This document shows, piece by piece, positions 28,601 through 40,600 of a stretch of 64,000 nt of DNA. Within the stretch, counting starts at the first letter, position 1, and each line of letters opens with the position of its first letter. The stretch is from positions 122,694,839-122,758,838 of the forward strand of contig OZ024824.1 in assembly GCA_964016985.1 (NCBI GenBank), in the 5' to 3' direction. The position numbers were made by a program, and so were the translations under genes. Under the pieces are notes generated by a model. It searched no databases. It saw only the letters and a list, made by a program, of their open reading frames with translations, and had not been told where the DNA came from. The DNA comes from Anodontia alba. Its lineage: Eukaryota > Mollusca > Bivalvia > Lucinida > Lucinidae.

Positions 28601-31600
28601 GTGTAAACCCAGATCAGATGCCACAGAATGTGTTTCTGTGCATCTGATCAGGGTCTACACTGTTTGCTATAAGTTGAGAAATTTCTACAAAAAATTGGTG
28701 ACAGTAAAAACTAAACCCAATATAGGAAATGGATCTCATCACGAAAACATGCCTATATAATTTTGACCCCCTTAAACCCCACTATTATATAGTAAAACTG
28801 GGGTTTACAAGGGTATACATTATTTTTCTTATTTCTGCTCAAAAACATAGATTGTGGGTACTCGTTTGAACCGCCTCGACGAGGCGGTTCAAACGAGTAC
28901 CCACAATCTATGTTTTGAGCAGAAATATGAAAAATATCAGATTTTTTTTAAATGAAAATTCTCTTTTTTTGGTGGTAAAATTTTCAGTACATTCAAATAA
29001 GCATGTTTACATAATGTGTCTAAAGAATTGAGGTAGAAGAGTCCATTTGGCATAAATGGTTTGATATACTTGAATGATATTTTCTTTCAGGTGTCCATTT
29101 TGCAAGTCAGAAGTGCTGTTTGAAGCATATGAATCTAAACTGTTCTCCTTTGTTGATAAGTAAGTAAACTTTAATGGGATTTGATACTCTTGATAGATTT
29201 TCTACCATTTTTACAAGGGAGATCAGTTTTCTTAGAAGCATATGAATTTAAGCCATTCTTCTTTGTTGACAAGTAAGTAAACTTTAAGGGGACTTTTTAT
29301 ACTGTCATTTTTACAAGAAAGATAACTTTTGTGACTTCCTGTTTGTGTCCATATGCATCAGGCCCCTTTTAAAAGGGATTCTACTCTAAAAGGAAAGAAT
29401 TTGCTCCATTTGGTGTGAATTCTTTCCTTTTAGAGTAGATCCCTTTTAAGAAAGAAGCCAAAAACAATTATGATAGTTACGTTCCTTGAAAGGACATCCA
29501 GCCCCCTTTACAATTTAAATCTGTTATGACTTCCTATTTGGTATTCCTATGCATCAAGTCCTTTCTGAAAAGGGGTCTAATCTAAAAGGAAAGAATTTGC
29601 TCCCAAGGGGAGCAAATTCTTTCCTCTTAGACTCTCTTTAAGAAGTGAGCTGAAACAAATTTGACAGTTACCTCCCCTGGAAGTGTATCCATTCCACTTG
29701 ATAATTTAATCCTGGGATTACCAAGTGATTGTGTATATTTTGTCATCCAGGTGAGGATGACTATCCTACATGTAAATGTGAGCCCCTCCAAATAGAAGTC
29801 AACCTTATGCCAAATGCAGCTATAGTGATTCACCCTTTTTGTAAACAAGCATTTCAGCTTCTTGTGCTATAAGTACCATATTCGACCTAATTACCGCACA
29901 TACCCTTATAGGCGCACAGTCAAACAATTTGGTAGTCTTCACATTACAGCTAGTGTACTTTTATCTGCTTCTTTATAAAAGCATATGTTGTTGTTACTCA
30001 TTTGAATTGCCTCTACAAGTTGAGGCAATTCAAATGAGTACCAGCAATATATGCTTTTATAAAGAAAATCAGAAAAAAATGTTGCATAAGTATCATTAAA
30101 TAATCATCTCATGAAGTCAACTTCTTATTTTTTTCACCTGAGCAAAAGCTCATGGTGAGCTATTGTGATTACCCTCTGTCAGTCGTTGTCCGTAGTTTGT
30201 CATCAACAATTAGTTTGTTAACACTCTAGAGGTCACAGTTTTGACCCAATCTTGATGAAACTTCCCAGAATGTTTGCTTTTGAAATTTAGGTCAAATTTG
30301 ATCCTGGATCACTTGGGGTAAAAAACTTAGTCACCAGGTCAAATCAAAGGAAAAACTTGTTAACACTCTAGAGGTCACATTTTTGAAGCAATCAATGAAT
30401 ATTGCTCAAAATATTTGCCTTGATGATTTCTAGGTCAAGTTTGAAACTGGGTCACTTAGGGTCAAAAACTAGGTCACCAGGCCAAATCAAAGGAAAACCT
30501 TGTTAACACTTTAGCGGTCACATATTTGAAGCAATTATCATGAATCTTGCTCAAAATGTTTGTCTTTATGAGTTCTAGGTCAGGTTCGAAACTGGGTCAC
30601 TTGGGGTCAAAAACTAGGTCACCGGGCCAAATCAGCGGAAAACCTTGTTAACACTATAGCCATCACATTTTTGAAGCAGTCACCATGAATCTTGCTCAAA
30701 ATGTTTGTCTTGATGATTTCTAGGTCAGGTTTGAAACTGGGTCACGTGGGGTCAAAAACTAGGTCACCTGGCCAAATCAAAGGAAAAACTTGTTAACACT
30801 CTAGCGGTCACATTTTTCAAGCAACCATCATGAATCTTGCTCAAATTGTTTGTCTTGATGATTTCTAGGTCATGTTTGAAACTGGGTCACTGGGATCAAA
30901 AACTAGGTCACCAGGCCAAATCAAAGGTAAATCTTGTTAACTCTCTAGCGTTCACATTTTTGAAGCAATCATCATGAATCTTGCTCAAAATGTTTGTCTT
31001 GATGATTTCTAGGTTAAATTCGAAACTGGATCATGTGGGGTCAAAAACTAGGTCACCTGGCGACATCAGTGTAAAACCTTGTTAACTATCTAGCGGTCAC
31101 ATTTATGAAACAATCATCATGTATCTTGCTCAAAATGATCATCTGGATGATTTCTAGGTCAAGTTTGAAACTGGGTCACTTGGAGTCAAAAACTTGGTCA
31201 CCAGGCCAACTCAAAGGAAGACCTTGTTAACACTCTAGAGGTCACATTTTTGAAGCAATCATCATGAATCTTGCCCAAAATGTTTGTCTTGATGATTTCT
31301 AAGTCAAGTTTGAAACTGGGTCACATGGGATCAAAAACTAGGTCACCAGGCCAAATCAAAGGAAAACCTTGTTAACACTCACAGGTCACATTTTTTTAAT
31401 TATCATCATTATTGTTCAAAATGTTCGTCTTGATGATTTCTAGGTCTAGTTTAAAACTGGAAACTCATTTTTTACTCAACCGTTTCTGATGACAGTCAGA
31501 AAATTACCAAATTATTTTTAATGGCATTTTCAACATCATATTATTATTAGATGTCATTTTGAAAGAGGTCATGTAAGTCTAAGTTGATGACATCATAAGT

Positions 31601-34600
31601 CAGCAGTCACATTTTTTAATTGCTTGGAAATAATTGATTGGTATAATAATACAGAAACAAATATAGAAAACAGTTAGTTTTACAATCTAGCTCAATAATC
31701 TGCAATGATTTCTATTATGTTAGGACAAACTAGTTTGTCAGATGATGTCAGGCAGGTACACTTTTACACAAAATCCAAGGTCAGAGGTATATATAGAGTG
31801 TGCTTTCTAAAAATCGTTCTGTGAAGCTTGATTGACAAATAGAGAATCTTGTGACTTCACTTGTGTGGAGGATTCTATTACAGGGTTCGGAATAACATGA
31901 ATCAGTTTCAGCTTTCTGCCTAAATTTAAGATAATTATGAAATTCAGGTTATAAAATGTTTATATCTTTTACAATATATTGATTTTATATCCTAGTGATG
32001 ATAGAATTTCATATATGTTATAATTATTGAATACTAAAAATAAGATGACCCCCAACCGAAACCCGACATGCACATGAGATTTAGGTTTTGGGGGGAGAGG
32101 GGTTGGGGGTGGGGGAGGGGGGGGGTTGCGGGTAGTACCAATGAACTGCTAACTGGCCTCGCATTGGTGATGTGTACTATTTCATTGTTTGATTTTGTTT
32201 ACTTATGTTATTTTACAACTGCCAGATTTTTAAAGTAGGAAATTTGTAAAGCACCAGCAGAGAAAGAAGACCCTGTTGCACACTAGCAGGGAAAGAAGAC
32301 CATGTTGTGCACCAGTAGGGAAAGAAGACTATTTTGAGCTTGTCTGGCCATGTATAGCAACAGGGCATGTAGGGTAGATTGGCAACATGCAATTGAAATA
32401 CCTCTTCTCCCATCATTTCTTTACTTATTCAATAAAGATTTAGAGCTTGGCAAGTCCCTGCATTCTGGTGAAGATAAATAGATGATAAAAAAAATTATCC
32501 TTGAGAGTGTTGAACACACAGTAATATAAAGACAAAAATACCTGAGCCAAGTTGTTCAAAACTAACGATATTGTTAGTTAACGATTCGTAAAAATTTACA
32601 TCGAGCGATACGCAAATATGCTGCCATTTTTTTCAGCAAAAAATATCAGAATATTGTATATTGAATCTGCTAAAATAGTTAATGAATTGACCCTTAACAA
32701 GGTCGTTAAGCTAGCGACGCTGTGAACAACTGGGCCCTGAAGTGTGTAAAACTTGGAATATCTGATTGAAGTAGCAAAAAGCTTTCAGTTACAATCAAAA
32801 TTTTATTCTGCTAGGGTTTTCTTCCCCTGCCCCTTTGCTGTATATATATGTAAAATCACAATATTGTTAAACAACTCTTCTGAAACTACTTGGCCAACTT
32901 TCATCAAATTTCATGTCAATCCGATTGTTGAAACAGGATTGAGAGTCTGTTAAATGGTCACGCTCCATTGTCACACCCATATATGGTGAAGAAACAATGC
33001 TAAAAGACTCATTCTTCTTCTTCAAAACCAAGAACTGCTCAGAATGATGATCCTTTCATTAGTTGCAATGACAGGATTGGAAAAATGTTGCATAACATCT
33101 TCATATCTGGAGTGGCTATTTCACTCAGGTGAGTGAGCTGTGGTCCATGGCCCTCTTGTCTTGTGGGTTAATGGATTAATTTTGTGAGAGTTATGTCCGT
33201 TTTAATGTTGTCATTACAAACATTCATCATTTTTCCGGGGTATAAATGTGTATAATTTTCTGGGGTATAGTTGTGTATAATTTTGCAGGGGTATAGTTGT
33301 AAATGAAGGACCTGGAACATCGGGCCAGCTACAAGTGAATACTAAACGTCAAGGCACCTGGGCTGACAGTGAGGTGGAGAAGGCTTTGAAAAGTATTCTT
33401 GCTTTTGCTAGAACTTATAGAGGTAAGCAGAGGTATACATACTGTAGTAGACATGGTAGATTGATTAGCTCACCTGGAGCAAAGCTCCATGTCAGCTTAT
33501 GCCATCTCCTGTTGTCCATTGTCCGTCCGCCCATTAGCTTATAACATTTTCATCCTCCTCCCGAGCCATCAATCAGATTGACTCAAAACTTGGTTTGGGG
33601 TGTTGGAGTGAATAGTAGATTAAAAATAGCTAAAATCATTCCATTCAAAATCCAAGATGGCAGGTATTCTTGAAAATCTATTTGATTTTCTTCCTCTGAA
33701 CTGAAGAGCCAGTTGAATCCAAACTTGGTAGGAAATATTGGGTGGCTTGTGGATAAAAAAATTGCTGAAATTGTTCAAATCCGAAATCCAAGATGGCCGC
33801 CATCTTTAAAATCTAGTTTGATCTTCTGAACCAAAAGGCCAGTTGACTTGAAACTTGGTAGGAAATATCGGGGCAAATTGTAGATCAAAAGGAGCTAAAA
33901 TTGTTCAGATCTGAAGTCCAAGATGGCCGCCATTTTGAAAATCTGTTTTGAAGTTCTTCTCTTGGACCAAAACGCCAGTTGACTCAAAACTTGGTAGGAA
34001 GTATCAGGGCAACTTTTAGATCAGAACTAGCTAAAATCGTTCAGATTGGAAGTGTAAAGTGGCCACCATGGCTTCTGTCTTGAAAATCAATTTTGAACTT
34101 CTCCTGAACCGAAAGTCCAATTGACTTGAAACTAGGTAGGAAATATCTGGGTGACTTGTAGATCAAAAGCAGCTTAAATTGTTCTGATTGGAAATAGAAG
34201 ATAAATCTATTTTGATCTTCTTCTCCTGAACCAAAAGGCCGCTGGGTGCGACTTCCGTTGGAAATATCGGGGTGACTTTTAGATCAAAATTAGCTTAAAT
34301 ACTTTCTATGAAAAATCCCAGATGGTGGTCATGGCCGCCGTCTAAAAATTCTATTTTGAACTTCTTCTCTTGAGCAGAAAGGCCAAATGACTCGAAACTT
34401 GCAAGGAAATAGCGGGATGACTTGTAGATCAAACATAGCTAAAATCATTCCGATCAGAAATCCAAGATGGCTGCCAGGGCTGTCATCTTGAAAATCTCTT
34501 TTGAACTTCTTCTTGTGAACTGAAAGGCCAGTTGACTTGAAACTTGGATGGAAGTATCAGGGTAGTACTTTGTATATCAGAAATAGCTAAAATTGTTCAA

Positions 34601-37600
34601 GTTGGAAATCTAAAATGGCAGTCATGGACCCTGTCTTGGAAATTTATTTTGAACTTCTTCTCCTGTACTGAGGGTCCAAATGTTTGGAAACTTCGTAGAA
34701 AGGATTATGGTGAATTGTAGATCAAGATTAGCTAAAATTGTTCAGACAGGAAATCCATGCTGACAACCATGGCTGCCATCTTCAAAGTCTATTTTGATGA
34801 CCTTTTGAAGCCAAAAGCTAATTGACTTAAAACTTTAGGAAGTTTTAGGGTGACTTGTAAATAAAAATTGTTCTGATAGGGACTCCAAGATGGCATTTGG
34901 GCAGGTTGGTCTAGGTGAGCAATTTTTGGCCCAATGGGCCTCTAGTTATTTACAAGTTTTACTGTCAGCCAGCAGTATATCTATCATTTTAACACTGAAC
35001 AGGCTGGGGTAAAAAATCAGCAGATGACATTTTCAAATATTTCCTTATTTTTCCCAGAAAATAGGCCTTGACATTTCATGCAACTGATCTCCCAAGGAGA
35101 CAGTTTTGCATGAAATGTCTAAGCCTATTTTCTGAAGAAAAAAAAAAATCACTAGTTTGGCATCTGCTAAATTAGCCTAGAGTTTGGTAATTGTTAAGAA
35201 TAAGGATAATTTCTCTTTGAAACGCAGGATTAAGCATGTTAATAAATAAATCAACAGAAAATAAAATGTGAAAAATTATTAAAATACTTTGGCAAAGGCA
35301 AAGCTCTCTTTTGGAAGAGTTTGGAATAAGTATGAAAAAAAAGGTGCAAACCAGATGCATGATGCTTGTGATCCATTGATTCTAGGTCTTATTTGATTAA
35401 ATCTAAAGGGGAAAGTTGGCTTGAAATGTTAAGTACTATTTTCTGGATAAAAATAAATATCAAATTTATATCTGCTGATTTTGCTCAGAGTGCTGGAAGT
35501 TAAAGAGTATTCAGAAATAATTTTTGTTAGTTTTCCCCATTGCAGGGATTGTAGATACTTACATGTATATTATTTGAATTTTTAGAACTGGCTCAGATAG
35601 GCCCTTATGAGTACCCACAATGTATGTTTTGCTGCAAAACTTACAGAAATGCTGTATTTATGCTAAGTATTTTGACAGACAGGCCTGAAGCAGTTTAGAT
35701 CCAGGTCAAATTCATAGGTCTAGATAAGAGTGGGTATCAGGTAAATATTTTTATGATTTCTCCACAAAATCATATGTTGTGGATACTCATTTGAAGTGCC
35801 TCACCTATGCACTTCTAATGAGTACACACACAACATATGTTTTCGAGGAGAAATGAGAAAAATATCAATACTTTTGGATTGAAAAAAGCATCTTATCAAG
35901 AGCTACCCTGATGCCACAGTTTGTGGCTTCTGATCAGAGTCTACACTGTTTGTTGCTCATAGAGCAGTCAGTTAAACACACAAACAGGGAGTAAATTTGG
36001 CTTAATGAACTAAGTTCACTGTATACATGTACATTGTTTTGGCGATTGCTAAGGATTCCATGATTTCATACTACCATCACACTTTGTGTTTGGGCAATAA
36101 TTTTTTAACCATATTGAATATTTTCTTGAAACCTCACACACATATAAAGCTTGGTGAGACAATATGTTGCAATCATCTTGAAAAACATCTACTTGAACTG
36201 TTGTTAAAGGCTCCATATTCCTCAAATATAGACTTTTCTTTTTTTATCCAAGAAAGGTTTAATAAATGGATATATAGTATTAATACCATCATAAAATGGG
36301 GCAACTGACAGCCTGTAAAATTTCCGTTTGTCTCTCATTTTTTAACTGGATCCAAAGTGAAATGGCAACATTAATTCAGAGATACGATAAAAAATCATTT
36401 CATTTCTAGAATGAGAAAATAACTGAAATTTTACAGGCTGTCAGGTGCCACATTTTGTGAATACTGATGGTATTTATACCATATATCAATTTATTAATAT
36501 TTTTTGGATAATAAAATGTCTGTTTTTGAGGAATATGGGGCCTTTAAATTTACAACTTCTTTTATTGTAGTGGGAGACTTTGGCCAGTTTTTGGCAATTT
36601 TTAGTCTTAATGTTCCAGTAATTTTTAGGCAAGCATCAAAATCCTGTCAAGACTGTTGGTCTGTGTTTTTGATATTTGCATATAAAATTTTTTTGTTTGC
36701 ATACAAAATTAGATTACAGCTGTCTTCAGATGAGCTTAAATTTTATTTCCAGCTGAAGAAGACTTGATTGAGTATGGAACTACACATTTGAAACTTTTTG
36801 ATGCGCTGAAAAAGGAATACAAGGTACCTTTGTATTACAGTAACAAATCCAGTATAAAACATGAGGAATATAAAAGGCAATAAGAGTGCAAAAATATGCA
36901 AGAAAATAATGTGAAACAGATGATATATGCATATAAAAAGCATAGGTCTAGATAAGAGTGGGGTATCAGGTAAATGTTTTTATGCACCCGCATTGGATGA
37001 TGCCGGGGCATATAGTTTTTAGGTTTTCCATACGTATGTGATCCTGTTACTCAGGTTAAGGCATTTGTACCAGGTAGAATTTTGCAGTTTTATAGTCAGA
37101 TACCCCACAGAGGGGGGCATCCGTGTACTGTGGACACATTTCTAGTTAGCTCATCTGAGTCTTTAGGCTAGTATGTGAGCTTATAATATAGGCAGGCTGT
37201 GCCATCCACCTGTCCATCTGTCATCCACTCTTTTCAAACATCTCCACAGAAACCAATGGGCCAATCAAAGCAAAATTTCATATGGAACCTTAATAGTCTG
37301 GGGGAACAAAAGTTTGTTTACCACATCTTGGTCACATGATCAAGATGGCCACCATGCCCATATAGTGTAAAAACCCTTTAAAAATCTTCTCTGGAATCAA
37401 AAGACCAATGGCTATGCAGCATTGGGGACATGAGCCCAATAAAATTTGAAAAAAATATAACATTCGGTTGACTTTGACCTTTTTTAGGGAAAGGTCAATT
37501 TTTTCTATATGGACTTCTATAAGCAAAACTTGAAAAAACTTCTTGTCTTAAACAATAAGGGCAAAGCCCTTGATATTTGGTATGTAGCTTTATCTTGTGG

Positions 37601-40600
37601 ACCTCTAACAAGATTGTTCAAATTATAGCCCTGGTGTCAAAAATGGCCCCATCCAAGGGGTCACTTATTTTTCATAGACTCTTACTGGGAAAAGGCTTCA
37701 AATGTCTTCTTTTCAGAAACCACTGTGCCAATCAAAGTCAAAATTTAACATGGAGCCTCAAGGGTTAGGGGGAGTGAAAGTTTGTTCCCCACAACTGGGT
37801 CACATGACCAAGATGGCCACCATGCCCATATATGGTAGAAACCCTTTAAAAATCTTCTTCTTTGGAACCAAAGGGCAAATGGCCCTGGGGTTTGGTATGC
37901 AGCCTGGTGACAGGGGCTGAATAAAAGTTTGAAAAAATTATAAGCTTTCGTTAATCTTGACCATGTTATGAAAAGGTCAAATATTTTTACATATTCTATA
38001 GTCAAAACTTAAAAAATCTTCTTGTCTGAAACTAGAAGGTGAGGACTTTGATATTTGGTATGCAGTTTTATCTAGTGGACCTCTACCAAGATTGTTCAAA
38101 CTTTAGCCCTGGGGTCACTTGTTTCTCATAGATTCATATAAGGAAAACGCTTCAAACATTTTCTCCTAAGAAACTATTGGGCCAGTCAAAGGCAAATTTA
38201 AGATGGCGCCTCAGTAGATAGGGTGAACATCTGGGTCACATGATCAAGATGGCCACTACGCCCAATTATGGTAAAAAACCTTCAAAAAATTTTTTCTGCG
38301 GAATCAAAGGCCAAATGGGCCTGGGGCTTGGTTTGCAGTGTTTGGGACATGGGCCCCAATAAAATTTGAAAAAATGACAACCTTGGGTTAAACTTGACCT
38401 TTACAGAAAGGTCAATTTTTTTTTTTTACATAGACCTATAGGCAAAACTTTTAAAAATCTTCTTGGCCCTGCCCTTTGATATTGACTGCATCAATGTCAT
38501 ATCGAGGGTTGAGCGCAAGACTGGCGTAAGTCAGATGGTTGTTTTTTCCCAAACCTAATCTCCTCATCATGAAGGCATTATGAAGATTACAACATTTCTT
38601 TCTGTAAACAATGAAAATTTAGGTGCCATTGCTCGTATGAGCAATGGCACCTAAATTTGCATTGTTTACAAAGGGGTCCAAGTTGCCCCTAAACAAGGGT
38701 TTCAAAAATATGTTTGAGTTACCATAGTCTTGCGCTCAACCCTCGATATATTTTATGAAATTTATTAAAGCTAAATTCCATACCAAGTTACTATAGGATA
38801 CAGAGACCAAAGGCTTTTCAAACTGTTCCAGCTACCATACCCATATGTTTCAGTCTTTAAAAATGTTACCATAAACCTGCTCAGAACAATAGTCTCAGGT
38901 GAGCTACAGGACCATTGGTCCTGTGGTTTTTATTCTCCACAAAGACATATGTTGTGGGTACTCATTAGAAGCACCTCAATGAGGCACTTCTAATGAGTAC
39001 CCACAACATATTTTTTTCCTAGAGAGATAAGAAAAATATCAATACTTTTGGACTGGCAAAAGCATCTTATCAAGGGCTATGGAAAAGTATTGAAAAAATA
39101 ATTTGGGAGACTGAAGAATTAAGCTGAATGGATAAACCTGGAGAGATCACTCTTAAATGAAATATCTTACTGTATTTACACTAAGTATTCGGACACCTCA
39201 ACTCCTTACCATACTTCTTCTAAAATTTGAACAAGTACAATTTACTACCTGATGTTGTGTCTTAATATTGCTGGATGAGTGGCAAACAGTGTAGACCCTG
39301 ATAAGACGCCGCATTCTGTGGCATCTCATCAAGGTCTGCACTGTTTGCACAGGCCAGTCTGTCTGAATACTCTGGTGAATAGGGTACCTCTGTTTTCAAA
39401 GGGAGTCAACTCTGGCAGAAGAAAATTTACTTCACAGATATATTTGATCCTTCTTAAAGCATTGGTGTGATTAGAAGTATTGAAAATTGAAATGATATAA
39501 ACATTATTATATTGATACAGTGCTCCAGATAATTATTTTTCCATTCAGGTGACTAACCATTATAGCCACTTCAGTACCAAAGTAATTATACCATTTTGAC
39601 ACAAATAATTATTTTTCCAGTCAGCATTGTACTGGTCAAATTTGATGCCAGTCAGTAATGGCCAAAATTGAGACTCTGGCTCAGTATCCATGCAGGGGAC
39701 ATTCTTAATGTTATATTCCTTGGCCCATGGGCTGGTGGGGATGGGGATGTCAGCTGTGTTATAAATAGTTTGCCTTAAAGTATGTTTTTGAATGCTTTGA
39801 ATGAATTTTGTACAGTAAAAAAAGACTGGTCATTAGCTCACCTGAGCTATGCTCACAATGAACTATAATGATCACTTTTTGTCCATCATCCATCAGTCCA
39901 TCTGTCCAGGCAAACAAATGGGTAGTTTGATGGCTAAGAATTATCAACAAAATCAATAGGATTTATATTGAAGACACTTAAAAATTTTTATGTGGCAAAA
40001 CAGCTGTTATGTGTCTAAAAATTAGCCACTTAACTATACAAAATTAGAGGTGGCAGCGTTAGAACATTCATCTGTCCATCCGTTAACACTTTCAAAACAC
40101 CTCCTTCAAATCCAATAAAACAGTTTGTCCCTTATTAGGGAAGAATGTTGCTTGGATTGTGGGATTTAAAAATAGCTAAATTTATGGTGATTTACCTCTT
40201 GCATTGGTTGCCATGGCAACTGAAAGCTCCCACAGACTTATAATGGAAAAATGGTTAAATTGCATTTTCTCCATAACACGTGAAGTAATGTGAACCATAT
40301 TTGACAGTTATGATCATTTGATGATTTTCTATCCAGTTTATGTGTTTTATGACCAGTGACCATTTTGTTGGTTGCCGTGGCAAAAATTTTCTAATAGGAA
40401 ACTTGTAAAGCTCTAGCAGGGAAACAATGTTTTCACTCTATTTTCAAAATAGGGGTTTTTGTACCCCCTGTATTCGAAATCTGCGGGCATGACCTTAAAA
40501 TTCGGGGGTATAACTCTGGCGATAAAATAAAACAATGACAAAGTGTAAACTTACTCTACTGGACAAAGAAACTTGAAGTTATTTTGTTATATTGTTTTCT

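Noticed and set aside
30135..31460. CRISPR-like or coding tandem array
   Set aside because: Units of about 144 bp are diverged along their whole length with no unique spacers and with stops in every frame. It is a minisatellite in eukaryotic DNA.
36027..36308. 93-codon open frame upstream of exon n
   Set aside because: It runs into the nested-arm foldback at 36205 and shows no conserved blocks.
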